A DNA stretch of 6,523 nt from JBEEPE01 sp041191265 (lineage in GTDB: Bacteria; Verrucomicrobiota; Verrucomicrobiia; Chthoniobacterales; Chthoniobacteraceae). A model generated the notes under the pieces. The model made no database searches. It worked only from the letters and a program-made list of their open reading frames with translations, and was not told the DNA's origin. Shown one piece after another: positions 1 to 5,510 of the stretch. How positions within the stretch are numbered: position 1 is the first letter of the stretch; every line of letters starts with the position of its first letter. Location: positions 1-6,523 of the forward strand of contig JBEEPE010000291.1 of assembly GCA_041191265.1 (NCBI GenBank), written 5' to 3'. A program made the translations under genes and the position numbers.

Positions 1-10
1 ACCCACCCAA

Positions 11-80
11 AAAAAGCCGCCCCCTCCCCAGCGCCAACGCCTCACACACCCCAAAAGGCCACCCCCTCCCAGCGCCAACG
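11..80. repeat. Two imperfect direct repeats, about 28-29 bp, 41-42 bp apart
   Basis: Copy A (11-39) and copy B (53-80) share the order A-run, GCC/GGCC, five C, T, three or four C, then AGCGCCAACG. They differ by one substitution and small length changes in the homopolymer runs. Copy B continues into a right arm (GGCGCT) that makes a hairpin; copy A does not, because its sequence after AACG is CCTCAC. The C-runs and shared core suggest duplication of one repeat unit followed by decay of the first copy. Two copies with unlike continuations do not make a CRISPR or a coding repeat. Confidence 0.7.
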
Positions 81-85
81 GCGCT
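71..85. repeat. Small hairpin, 6-bp stem, AAC loop
   Basis: AGCGCC (71-76) pairs perfectly with GGCGCT (80-85) around the loop AAC (77-79). It is the first of a series of short GC-rich hairpins in this region. No T-run follows on either strand, so it is not an intrinsic terminator. It is most likely one unit of a REP-like element. Confidence 0.75.
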
Positions 86-96
86 TCTCATGCTAG

Positions 97-115
97 CCTG
101 GGCCAACGGCCCAGG
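97..115. repeat. Hairpin, 8-bp stem, AAC loop
   Basis: CCTGGGCC (97-104) pairs perfectly with GGCCCAGG (108-115) around the loop AAC (105-107). The heptamer GCCAACG in its centre (102-108) also occurs at 33-39 and 74-80. The hairpin lies 11 bases after the previous one. The same loop with a different stem suggests compensatory change in a structured repeat family rather than chance. Confidence 0.8.
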
Positions 116-136
116 TGTGCCCACCCCCCCTTTCCC

Positions 137-181
137 AAGCCCTGTAGGGGCGTAACAACGTACCTCGCCCCTACAGGGCTT
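137..181. repeat. 16-bp perfect inverted repeat with 13-nt loop
   Basis: Bases 137-152 are the exact reverse complement of 166-181, with a 13-base spacer (153-165). The arms contain CCCTGTAGGGGCG and its complement. The stem is long and GC-rich enough to stop RNA polymerase, but no T-tract follows on either strand, so a Rho-independent terminator is unlikely. Its place inside a row of smaller hairpins favours a REP/BIME-like or MITE-like repeat. A recognition site for a palindrome-binding transposase (such as the RAYT type) is possible but not shown. Confidence 0.8.
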
Positions 182-192
182 ATGCTCTCTTA

Positions 193-209
193 CTGGGGCG
201 ATGCCCCAG
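193..209. repeat. Hairpin, 7-bp stem, GAT loop
   Basis: CTGGGGC (193-199) pairs perfectly with GCCCCAG (203-209) around the loop GAT (200-202). It follows the 16-bp inverted repeat by 11 bases and continues the row of hairpins. Confidence 0.75.
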
Positions 210-219
210 ACTGGCATAG

Positions 220-238
220 GGTGCCCCGTTGGGGCACC
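220..238. repeat. Hairpin, 8-bp stem, GTT loop (AAC on the minus strand)
   Basis: GGTGCCCC (220-227) pairs perfectly with GGGGCACC (231-238) around the loop GTT (228-230). Read on the minus strand the loop is AAC, as in the hairpins at 71-85 and 97-115, so this unit is in the opposite orientation. Inverted pairs of short palindromes on both sides of a larger one are typical of bacterial interspersed mosaic elements. Confidence 0.8.
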
Positions 239-546
239 GGAACGCCCCTGCCGCAGTCCAAAACGGCACGAAATGTAGTGGAGAAAAACGGCTAATCTTC
301 AGCACAACCCATTGCAAATCAACAAAACGGTCTTTCCAACTGCGGAACTTGGATTGAGCGCACCCATTTGCAGAACAGGTTTCACGCAAAGTCCGCCAGG
401 ATGCCTGCTGGAGCCTGTACCCATTCCCGCTCTCGGCTCACCTACTGCCCCCCGTGAAGCGCCACGGCTTATCCTCATCTCATTCTCCTTAAGAAGCATA
501 AGCGTATAAACCGCATCATTGCCCCCCACCAATCGCTAGGTTCGGC
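239..546. other. Intergenic region of no recognised function
   Basis: About 300 bases between the hairpin cluster and the 3' end of the lipid-kinase gene. Composition is more balanced than in the neighbouring genes. I see no tRNA, no T-tract terminator after the kinase stop codon, and no convincing promoter. The only coding candidate is a doubtful small minus-strand frame (299-478), listed separately. The tract may be a remnant of a mobile or repeated element that also includes the hairpins to its left, but the sequence alone does not prove it. Confidence 0.5.
299..478 (-). CDS. Doubtful small ORF (59 aa) with an ideal Shine-Dalgarno
   Basis: A minus-strand frame from ATG at 478-476 to a TGA ending at 299. 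AAGGAG (reverse complement of 485-490) stands 6 bases upstream of the ATG, the best ribosome-binding site in the window. The predicted peptide begins MRISRGASRG, is rich in Gly, Arg and Ser, has a more hydrophobic C-terminal end (VGKTVLLIC) and has two Cys near that end. I recognise no family, signal peptide or clear membrane segment. The frame can be extended to a TTG at 532. Its codon use does not resemble the neighbouring genes and it sits beside repeats, so it may be a chance frame or part of a decayed element. Confidence 0.2.
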   Translation of the reverse strand: MRISRGASRGAVGEPRAGMGTGSSRHPGGLCVKPVLQMGALNPSSAVGKTVLLICNGLC

Positions 547-1422
547 TCAAACGCATGCAACCCGAAGGGTCTGACGCCCAACGTCCAGCGTCATATCCCC
601 ATGCCCCACATACTCTCCGTCAATCTCCGCAGCCACCGGTCCCCGCACCGCCACCCGCCGACCGCGAAAACATTCCACGCCAGGCACCGCATCCAACCGC
701 CCCGCCATCACGCCCGCAACCGCCGCCGCGCTCACAAACGGCGTGACCCGCTTCACCACCACAACATCCAGCAACCCATCATCGACCGCCGCTCCACGGA
801 ACACCGGAATGGGGCCGCCATAAAAGCGTCCATTCCCCACCAATACCCATTCCGCCTCGCGAACTCCTTCCCCTTCCAACTCGACCTCAAATCGCGGTAA
901 CGGACGCGATCCCACTCGCATCGCAGCCATCAAATACGCCATCGCCCCCCACCGCGCCTTTGCAGGCGAAGTCACGGCCGCAACAATGTCTCCATCATAC
1001 CCAATGCCAGCAAGTTGCAGAAACGGACGCCCATTCGCCATCGGCAAATCATTCGTCCGCACACCGCCAAACCGCGCAATGTGCCACGCCGTTTCCAAAT
1101 CCCGCGGAATCCCCATTTCCAACGCAAACACGTTCATCGTCCCCAGCGGAAGCACTCCAAGAATCACGCGACTCGCAGAATCTGACCGCACAATCCCCGA
1201 CACCACCTCGTTCACGGTGCCGTCACCGCCCCCCGCAACAATCCGCTCAAACCCCTCCTCGACAGCCTGCTGCGCTAAATCAGCCGCATGGCCTGGCGCT
1301 GTCGTGTAGCAAAGCCGCGCCCCTCGCATCGAAATCCCCCCCAAATCACCCTGCAACGAAACACGCATCCGTTGCGAAAACGGATTTACAATCAAACAAA
1401 CAGACTCGGCGCGGGCGACCAT
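547..1422 (-). CDS. Diacylglycerol/sphingosine-kinase-like lipid kinase (YegS/DagK family)
   Basis: A 291-aa protein, near the usual 290-310 aa of the family. It probably phosphorylates a lipid hydroxyl (diacylglycerol or a related lipid) with ATP at the inner face of the cytoplasmic membrane. The N-terminal nucleotide-binding domain opens with a strand ending in NP (residues 12-13) and carries the signature GGGDGTVNEV at 64-73. LPLGTMNVFA follows at 91-100, as in the YegS-type clade. The C-terminal beta-sandwich domain shows GIGYDGDIV (139-147), the DDGLLDVVV segment (214-222) and EIDGE (266-270). There is no signal peptide. ATG at 1422-1420 is preceded by an in-frame TGA with no other usual start codon between, and no Shine-Dalgarno is visible. 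It stands alone on the minus strand, divergent from the next gene. The exact substrate cannot be told from sequence. Confidence 0.93.
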   Translation of the reverse strand: MVARAESVCLIVNPFSQRMRVSLQGDLGGISMRGARLCYTTAPGHAADLAQQAVEEGFERIVAGGGDGTVNEVVSGIVRSDSASRVILGVLPLGTMNVFALEMGIPRDLETAWHIARFGGVRTNDLPMANGRPFLQLAGIGYDGDIVAAVTSPAKARWGAMAYLMAAMRVGSRPLPRFEVELEGEGVREAEWVLVGNGRFYGGPIPVFRGAAVDDGLLDVVVVKRVTPFVSAAAVAGVMAGRLDAVPGVECFRGRRVAVRGPVAAEIDGEYVGHGDMTLDVGRQTLRVACV

Positions 1423-1487
1423 GGACGTGAAACGCGTGACTCTCGTTCCTCTTCACTTGGACCTCAAGACGCTTTAAGTTCTCAACC
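1423..1487. promoter_or_regulatory. Divergent intergenic gap, presumed to hold promoters for both flanking genes
   Basis: The 65 bases between the start codons of the lipid-kinase gene (minus) and the AsmA-like gene (plus) are the only place for their promoters outside coding sequence. I could not pick out a convincing -35/-10 pair on either strand. Neither start codon has a Shine-Dalgarno sequence at the normal distance. The call rests on gene arrangement, not on a motif. Confidence 0.4.
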
Positions 1488-2846
1488 GTGCAATCACTTC
1501 GTCACCTGAGGTTCCGCTGGGTACTCATCCCCGCACTGATTGCCGTCCTCCTGTTTCTCGCCTCCCACACCTTTCTCTCCTCAAACCTGTTGCGTCAGGA
1601 GATTGAATCCCGCCTGTCGACCGCCTTCAAAGGACGCATCGCCATCGAACGCATCTCCCCGCGCGGTTTCCGAGGCATCGAGCTCTCCCGCGTGCGCTTC
1701 AGCGCGTCAAACGCCACCACTGCGCAGATTCAGTCAGTGCGGCTCCGGTTCGAAATCTCTCCACTGCTCCGAGGAAAACTCTACCCCGACCGAGTCACGC
1801 TCTCACGCCCCTCCGCCAACATCTCCCTCGCAAAACCCGCGACTCCCGATGTGGCAAACAATTCGCCAAAGCAGGAAGCCTCACCCCGCGAGGAAGCCGC
1901 AAAAAAACAGCGCTCACGCGTCCGCCTTTGGCCTGCCCACATTGAGATTCGCGATGCAACCGTCGACGTCATCGACTCTCACCTGCGCCCCCTCTTCCGG
2001 GGCAGCGCCATCTCCGGCACGCTCGACAGTGTGGCAAAAAACCACCTCACCGGCACCCTCTCCGGCCCATCAGCCGAGGTTCTGGGCACCTTCCGAACTG
2101 CCCCCTGGCGGGCGGCCCTTTCCCTCGAACGCTCTCACCTCCAACTCCAAGAACTCACCCTGCCCACAGGAGACGGATCCCTCACCCTCAAAGCAGACCT
2201 TCACACCGACACTCAAACCCACGCGCTCGAAGCCCAGCTCAAAAATCTTCCGCTCCCCGATAAAGATCTCGAAGGCAACCCCACAAGTCTCAACGGAATC
2301 GTGTCCGGACAAATCCATCTCACCGGCAGCCTTGCCGGCAAAGACCAACTGTCCGGTCAAGGCGACCTCGACTTCCATCAAATCGATTTTCGCCCCCTTC
2401 AAATCGTCCGCACTCTGGGCCAAGTAGCCGGTTCCAATGAGCTTTCACAGCTTCATCCAAAACCCTTCACGTCCCGATTCAGCATCCAAAACGGATCCAT
2501 CCTCCTCGAAAAAATCACCATCGATTCCCCCGTTTCGACCCTCGCTGTAGGCGGCGTGATACGTCCCGACAACACGCTGAATCTTGCGTGCAGTCTCCTG
2601 CTCCCTCAAAAGCTCTCCTCCGCAAAATGGCTCGAAGATCTCGGAGAATCCGTCTCGCCACCTGACGAGAAGGGACAACGCACCCTCCGCTTCAACCTCC
2701 TCGGCACCACCACCAAACCCCATCTCGACATCCTCGAAAAAATCGCCAAAGCCGTCCTCAAATCCAAAACGTCCGGCCTCCTCGACCTCCTCCGCCCCAA
2801 AAACCGACAAGACCCCAAGCCCGACCCAGCCCAGCCCGACCGCTAA
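1488..2846 (+). CDS. AsmA/GspN-like membrane-anchored protein
   Basis: A 452-aa protein with one N-terminal membrane segment (about residues 10-30, after a basic start), so the bulk should lie in the periplasm. The rest has short alternating beta-strands typical of AsmA-like proteins. A charged, Lys/Glu-rich linker (about 117-144) separates an N-terminal part from a C-terminal part. The C-terminal region (about 270-415) has the usual AsmA-like pattern: FSIQNGSILLEKITIDSP, then a VGGVIRPDNTLNL strand pair, then a terminal LLGTTTKPHLDI block. Relatives take part in lipid or outer-membrane protein transport, or are labelled type II secretion GspN; no other secretion genes are here, so the exact role is open. 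GTG at 1488 is the only plausible start: the frame is open back to a TGA at 1437-1439 without another usual start codon. The tail after 435 is Pro/Asp/Lys-rich. The stop lies 5 bases before rsmD, suggesting co-transcription. Confidence 0.75.
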   Translation: MQSLRHLRFRWVLIPALIAVLLFLASHTFLSSNLLRQEIESRLSTAFKGRIAIERISPRGFRGIELSRVRFSASNATTAQIQSVRLRFEISPLLRGKLYPDRVTLSRPSANISLAKPATPDVANNSPKQEASPREEAAKKQRSRVRLWPAHIEIRDATVDVIDSHLRPLFRGSAISGTLDSVAKNHLTGTLSGPSAEVLGTFRTAPWRAALSLERSHLQLQELTLPTGDGSLTLKADLHTDTQTHALEAQLKNLPLPDKDLEGNPTSLNGIVSGQIHLTGSLAGKDQLSGQGDLDFHQIDFRPLQIVRTLGQVAGSNELSQLHPKPFTSRFSIQNGSILLEKITIDSPVSTLAVGGVIRPDNTLNLACSLLLPQKLSSAKWLEDLGESVSPPDEKGQRTLRFNLLGTTTKPHLDILEKIAKAVLKSKTSGLLDLLRPKNRQDPKPDPAQPDR

Positions 2847-2851
2847 CCCCC

Positions 2852-3445
2852 ATGCGCATCACCTCCGGCACCGCCCGCGGACTTTCCCTCCAATCGCCAA
2901 AAACGGAACTTCGCCCGTCCATGGATCGCGTGCGATCCGCCCTGTTCTCCATGGTGGGACAAGACCTCGACGGGATTCGCGTGCTCGACCTCTTCGCCGG
3001 GACAGGTTCCCTCGGCATCGAAGCCCTCAGCCGCGGAGCCGAACACGCAACGTTTGTTGAATCGGACTCCATTGCCGTCGAGTGCATCCGACAGAACCTC
3101 GTGAAGGCAAAGCTTGATCGCCGCGCCCAAGTCGTCCGGTCCGATGTCTTTGGCTTTTTCGGCTCCCTCATCCCTCCCGTGCACCTGATCCTCGCCGATC
3201 CTCCCTATCTTAAGCAGCAGGGCGACACCGATTTCGCCACTAAGCTCCTCCTCGATAAACGCCTTCCTCAACACCTCCGCGAGAAAGGCGTCCTCGTGAT
3301 CGAGCACAACCCCCACCATCCTCCGTCCAACCCCGCCGTTTGGGATCTCATCGACTCACGGTCGTACGGAAAATCAGCGCTCTCATTCTTCCGCGCAAAA
3401 CCCCCAGCCGACACGACTTCGACGGAAGCTGCTTTTGACTCTTGA
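2852..3445 (+). CDS. rsmD: 16S rRNA (guanine(966)-N(2))-methyltransferase RsmD
   Basis: A 197-aa SAM-dependent methyltransferase that modifies the 2-amino group of G966 (E. coli numbering) of 16S rRNA in the small ribosomal subunit. Family landmarks appear in order: the N-terminal MRITSGTARG, RPSMDRVRSALF (21-32), the SAM-binding motif I VLDLFAGTGSLGIEALSRGA (44-63), an acidic residue after the second strand (E70), and the catalytic DPPY (116-119) that marks N-methyltransferases acting on exocyclic amines. The ending with YGKSALSFF (172-180) also fits. Length is normal for the family (about 180-200 aa). ATG follows the AsmA-like stop by only five C residues, so there is no room for a Shine-Dalgarno outside the preceding gene, and none is seen. 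In many bacteria rsmD sits next to coaD; here argA follows instead. Confidence 0.95.
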   Translation: MRITSGTARGLSLQSPKTELRPSMDRVRSALFSMVGQDLDGIRVLDLFAGTGSLGIEALSRGAEHATFVESDSIAVECIRQNLVKAKLDRRAQVVRSDVFGFFGSLIPPVHLILADPPYLKQQGDTDFATKLLLDKRLPQHLREKGVLVIEHNPHHPPSNPAVWDLIDSRSYGKSALSFFRAKPPADTTSTEAAFDS

Positions 3446-3488
3446 AGATTCCCTCCTTCCGCTGCTCTATGAAGTTCTCCTGTCTTTC

Positions 3489-4799
3489 ATGAAAGTCTCT
3501 GATCTCCGCGGTATCCTTCAATACGTCCCGCGCTTCCGCGAAAAAACCTTCGTGGTAGCCATCGATGGCGACATCGCAGCGTCACCCAACCTAACCAACC
3601 TGCTCCTCGACATCGCCGTCCTGAGATCACTCAGTATCAAGGTCATCCTCATTCACGGAGCCGGCGCTCAAATCCAGCAACTCTCTTCAGAACGGAACAT
3701 CCCCATTTCGAGTTGGGACGGCACCGGCATCACGGACGACGCGACCTTGCGGCTCGCCATTGAAGCGTCCAACAACGTTCTGCACGAACTCATGCAGGGG
3801 CTCACCTCGGTCGATCTGCGCGCAGCGTACGCAAACTGCATCATCGCCCACCCCACAGGCATCATCAGTGGCGTCGACCAACTCAATACCGGCAAAGTTG
3901 AACGCGTCGACACGCACTCCCTTCAACTCCTTCTCAACGAGGGCATTATTCCCATCGTTCCCCCCATCGGCTTCGATGGCGAAGGTCGCACCTTTCGCGT
4001 CAACTCCGACTCTGTCGCCGTCGAAATCGCAGAGTCCCTTCGCGCTCTCAAAGTTATCTACCTCTCGCAAAACGGAGCACTCCGCTCCGGCGAAGATGTC
4101 GTTCGCCAAATGTCCGTCGCGGAAGCTGAGGATCTCGTCCGCAAACGGCGCGCGCAGGTTCAACCCGCACTCGCATCGAAAATCGAGTGCGCAGCCCGCG
4201 CTTGCCGCGCCGGTATCCCGCGCGTCCACCTCCTCGACGGCACCCAAAACGAGGCTCTCCTCTCCGAGATCTTCAGTCATGAAGGCATCGGCACCATGGT
4301 GTACTCCAACGAGTACCAACAAATCCGGCGGGCCCTCAAAAAGGATGTTCGCGCCGTCATGTCGCTCATCCGCGAATCCATCATCAACGCGGAACTCGTG
4401 AAACGCTCTCGGGCAGACCTCCTCGCCCAACTGGACGACTACTGGCTGCTCGAAATCGATCGCAGCCTCGCCGGATGCGTCGCCGTCCATCAACACCCCG
4501 ATTCCGAAGCCGCAGAGCTCGCGTGCCTCTACGTAGCAAAAAGCCACGAGGGACAAGGATACGGCCGCAAGCTAATGGCTTTTGCGGAACAGATTGCCGC
4601 AAAAAAAGGGGCGAAACGCCTGATCGCTCTCTCCACCCAAGCCTTCAACTTCTTCCAACAGAAAGGCGGCTTCACCGAAGCCAGTCCCGACGTCCTTCCC
4701 CCAGACCGTCGCAAGAAGTGGGAACTCAGCGGACGTAACTCAAAAATCATGGTCAAGGAGACAACCCCGACCATGCTCACAAAACGTCCGCTCGTTTAA
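3489..4799 (+). CDS. argA: N-acetylglutamate synthase (amino-acid N-acetyltransferase)
   Basis: A 436-aa protein catalysing acetyl-CoA + L-glutamate to N-acetylglutamate, the first step of arginine synthesis, in the cytoplasm. It has the classical two-domain ArgA build. An amino-acid-kinase-like domain (about 18-275) includes VILIHGAGAQI (52-62) and NSDSVAVEIAE (172-182). A GNAT acetyltransferase domain (about 285-425) carries the acetyl-CoA loop HEGQGYGR (353-360) and the ArgA-type ending LPPDRRKKW...GRNSKIMVK (403-423). In classical ArgA the kinase-like domain binds arginine for feedback inhibition and does not phosphorylate; here the usual kinase Gly-Gly loop reads IDGDIA (25-30), in line with lost kinase activity. 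I prefer ATG 3489, since the protein then begins MKVSDLRG close to the first conserved block. A TTG at 3435 would add 18 residues without recognisable conservation and overlap rsmD by 11 bases. No Shine-Dalgarno is seen at either. Confidence 0.93.
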   Translation: MKVSDLRGILQYVPRFREKTFVVAIDGDIAASPNLTNLLLDIAVLRSLSIKVILIHGAGAQIQQLSSERNIPISSWDGTGITDDATLRLAIEASNNVLHELMQGLTSVDLRAAYANCIIAHPTGIISGVDQLNTGKVERVDTHSLQLLLNEGIIPIVPPIGFDGEGRTFRVNSDSVAVEIAESLRALKVIYLSQNGALRSGEDVVRQMSVAEAEDLVRKRRAQVQPALASKIECAARACRAGIPRVHLLDGTQNEALLSEIFSHEGIGTMVYSNEYQQIRRALKKDVRAVMSLIRESIINAELVKRSRADLLAQLDDYWLLEIDRSLAGCVAVHQHPDSEAAELACLYVAKSHEGQGYGRKLMAFAEQIAAKKGAKRLIALSTQAFNFFQQKGGFTEASPDVLPPDRRKKWELSGRNSKIMVKETTPTMLTKRPLV

Positions 4800-4825
4800 C
4801 CCCAGATCCGCGTCGCCAAACGACG

Positions 4826-5446
4826 ATGAACCCGTCCGAACTCACCCCGGAACTCCTCATCGACGCTTACGTTTCCGGCGTTTTTCCGATGGGCTCCGAG
4901 GACGGCATCGAATGGTACAGTCCCGACCCGCGCGGGATCATTCCGCTCGACGCCTTTCACATCCCGCACGGCCTTCAACGCGCACTGAAAAAGCAACGGT
5001 TCGAGGTGCGCTTTAACACGAGTTTCCGCGAGGTCATGCAGGCGTGCGCGGAGCGTCCTGAAACGTGGATCACAGAACCCATCCTCGAAACCTATTGCAC
5101 CCTCCACCACCACGGCTTGGCGCACTCGGTCGAAGCATGGCGCGAGGACTCTCTCGTTGGCGGGCTCTATGGCGTTGCGCTCCGCGGCGCGTTCTTTGGC
5201 GAATCCATGTTCCATCGCGAAACCGACGCCTCAAAAATCGCCCTCGTCGGCCTCGTCCATCACCTTCAAGCCCGCCACTTCGTCCTGCTCGATACTCAGT
5301 GGACAACCCCTCATCTCGAGACCTTTGGCGCCTGCGCCATCCCAAAAGCCCGCTACCTCAAGCTCCTCACCCGCGCCCTTGCGACCGAGACTGATTTCCG
5401 GATGCCAGCAAATCCCGACAATCACGGAATCTCCTCGTCTGTCTAA
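4826..5446 (+). CDS. aat: Leucyl/phenylalanyl-tRNA--protein transferase
   Basis: A 206-aa cytoplasmic enzyme that transfers Leu or Phe from charged tRNA to proteins with N-terminal Lys or Arg, marking them for ClpS/ClpAP degradation in the N-degron pathway. Recognised blocks are YVSGVFPM (15-22), the WYSPDPRG motif (30-37), TWITEPILETY (80-90), GLAHSVEAWREDSLVGGLYGVA (97-118, split by normal family features), FFGESMF (123-129) with the conserved Glu126, DASKIAL (134-140), LLDTQ (154-158) with Asp156, and TPHLETFGACAIP (161-173). It is shorter than the E. coli enzyme (about 234 aa) because the N-terminal lead before the first conserved block is nearly absent; the catalytic fold is otherwise complete. 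ATG starts 26 bases after the argA stop without a visible Shine-Dalgarno. Co-transcription with argA is likely from spacing alone. Confidence 0.95.
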   Translation: MNPSELTPELLIDAYVSGVFPMGSEDGIEWYSPDPRGIIPLDAFHIPHGLQRALKKQRFEVRFNTSFREVMQACAERPETWITEPILETYCTLHHHGLAHSVEAWREDSLVGGLYGVALRGAFFGESMFHRETDASKIALVGLVHHLQARHFVLLDTQWTTPHLETFGACAIPKARYLKLLTRALATETDFRMPANPDNHGISSSV

Positions 5447-5510
5447 CCCCTCCCAGCGCGAGCGCATTTTCCTCGCAACCAATCGCGTCTGAGATTGAGT
5501 CGAGTCCGTG
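5447..5510 (+). other. Short gap between aat and the MBL-fold gene
   Basis: The 64-base gap starts with CCCCTCCCAGCGC (5447-5459), an exact 13-base match to 63-75 in the left-hand repeat region, followed by GAGCGCA. This could be a worn copy of the hairpin repeat or chance in a C-rich strand. No T-tract terminator or clear promoter is visible, so it is unclear whether the downstream gene is read through from aat. Confidence 0.35.

Noticed and set aside
11..80. CRISPR array
   Set aside because: Only two imperfect repeat copies, C-run based, with no regular spacer series and no cas genes.
137..181. Intrinsic terminator for the lipid-kinase gene
   Set aside because: The stem is perfect but no T-tract follows on either strand, and it is about 365 bases past the stop codon.
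412..450. Group II intron domain V-like stem on the minus strand (GAGCC ... GGCTC)
   Set aside because: Only a 5-bp stem is seen; the catalytic triad context, bulge and tetraloop of domain V are missing and there is no reverse transcriptase nearby.
1452..1479. Promoter TTCACT - 16 bases - TTAAGT for the AsmA-like gene
   Set aside because: Only about four of six and three of six consensus bases match, which is expected by chance in this gap.
1540..2427. 295-codon plus-strand frame inside the AsmA-like gene
   Set aside because: Its product is Pro/Ser/Arg-rich low-complexity sequence in a second frame; the overlapping frame has a membrane anchor and AsmA-like blocks.
2843..3319. 158-codon minus-strand frame opposite rsmD
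   Set aside because: Antisense to a clear RsmD with motif I and DPPY; no family resemblance of its own.
3435..3488. Upstream TTG start for argA
   Set aside because: The extra 18 residues show no conservation I recognise and would overlap rsmD; ATG 3489 places the start next to the first conserved block.
3687..4556. Long 289-codon frame on the minus strand opposite argA
   Set aside because: It lies wholly antisense to a well-supported argA, has no recognisable motif, and is explained by codon bias and strand skew.
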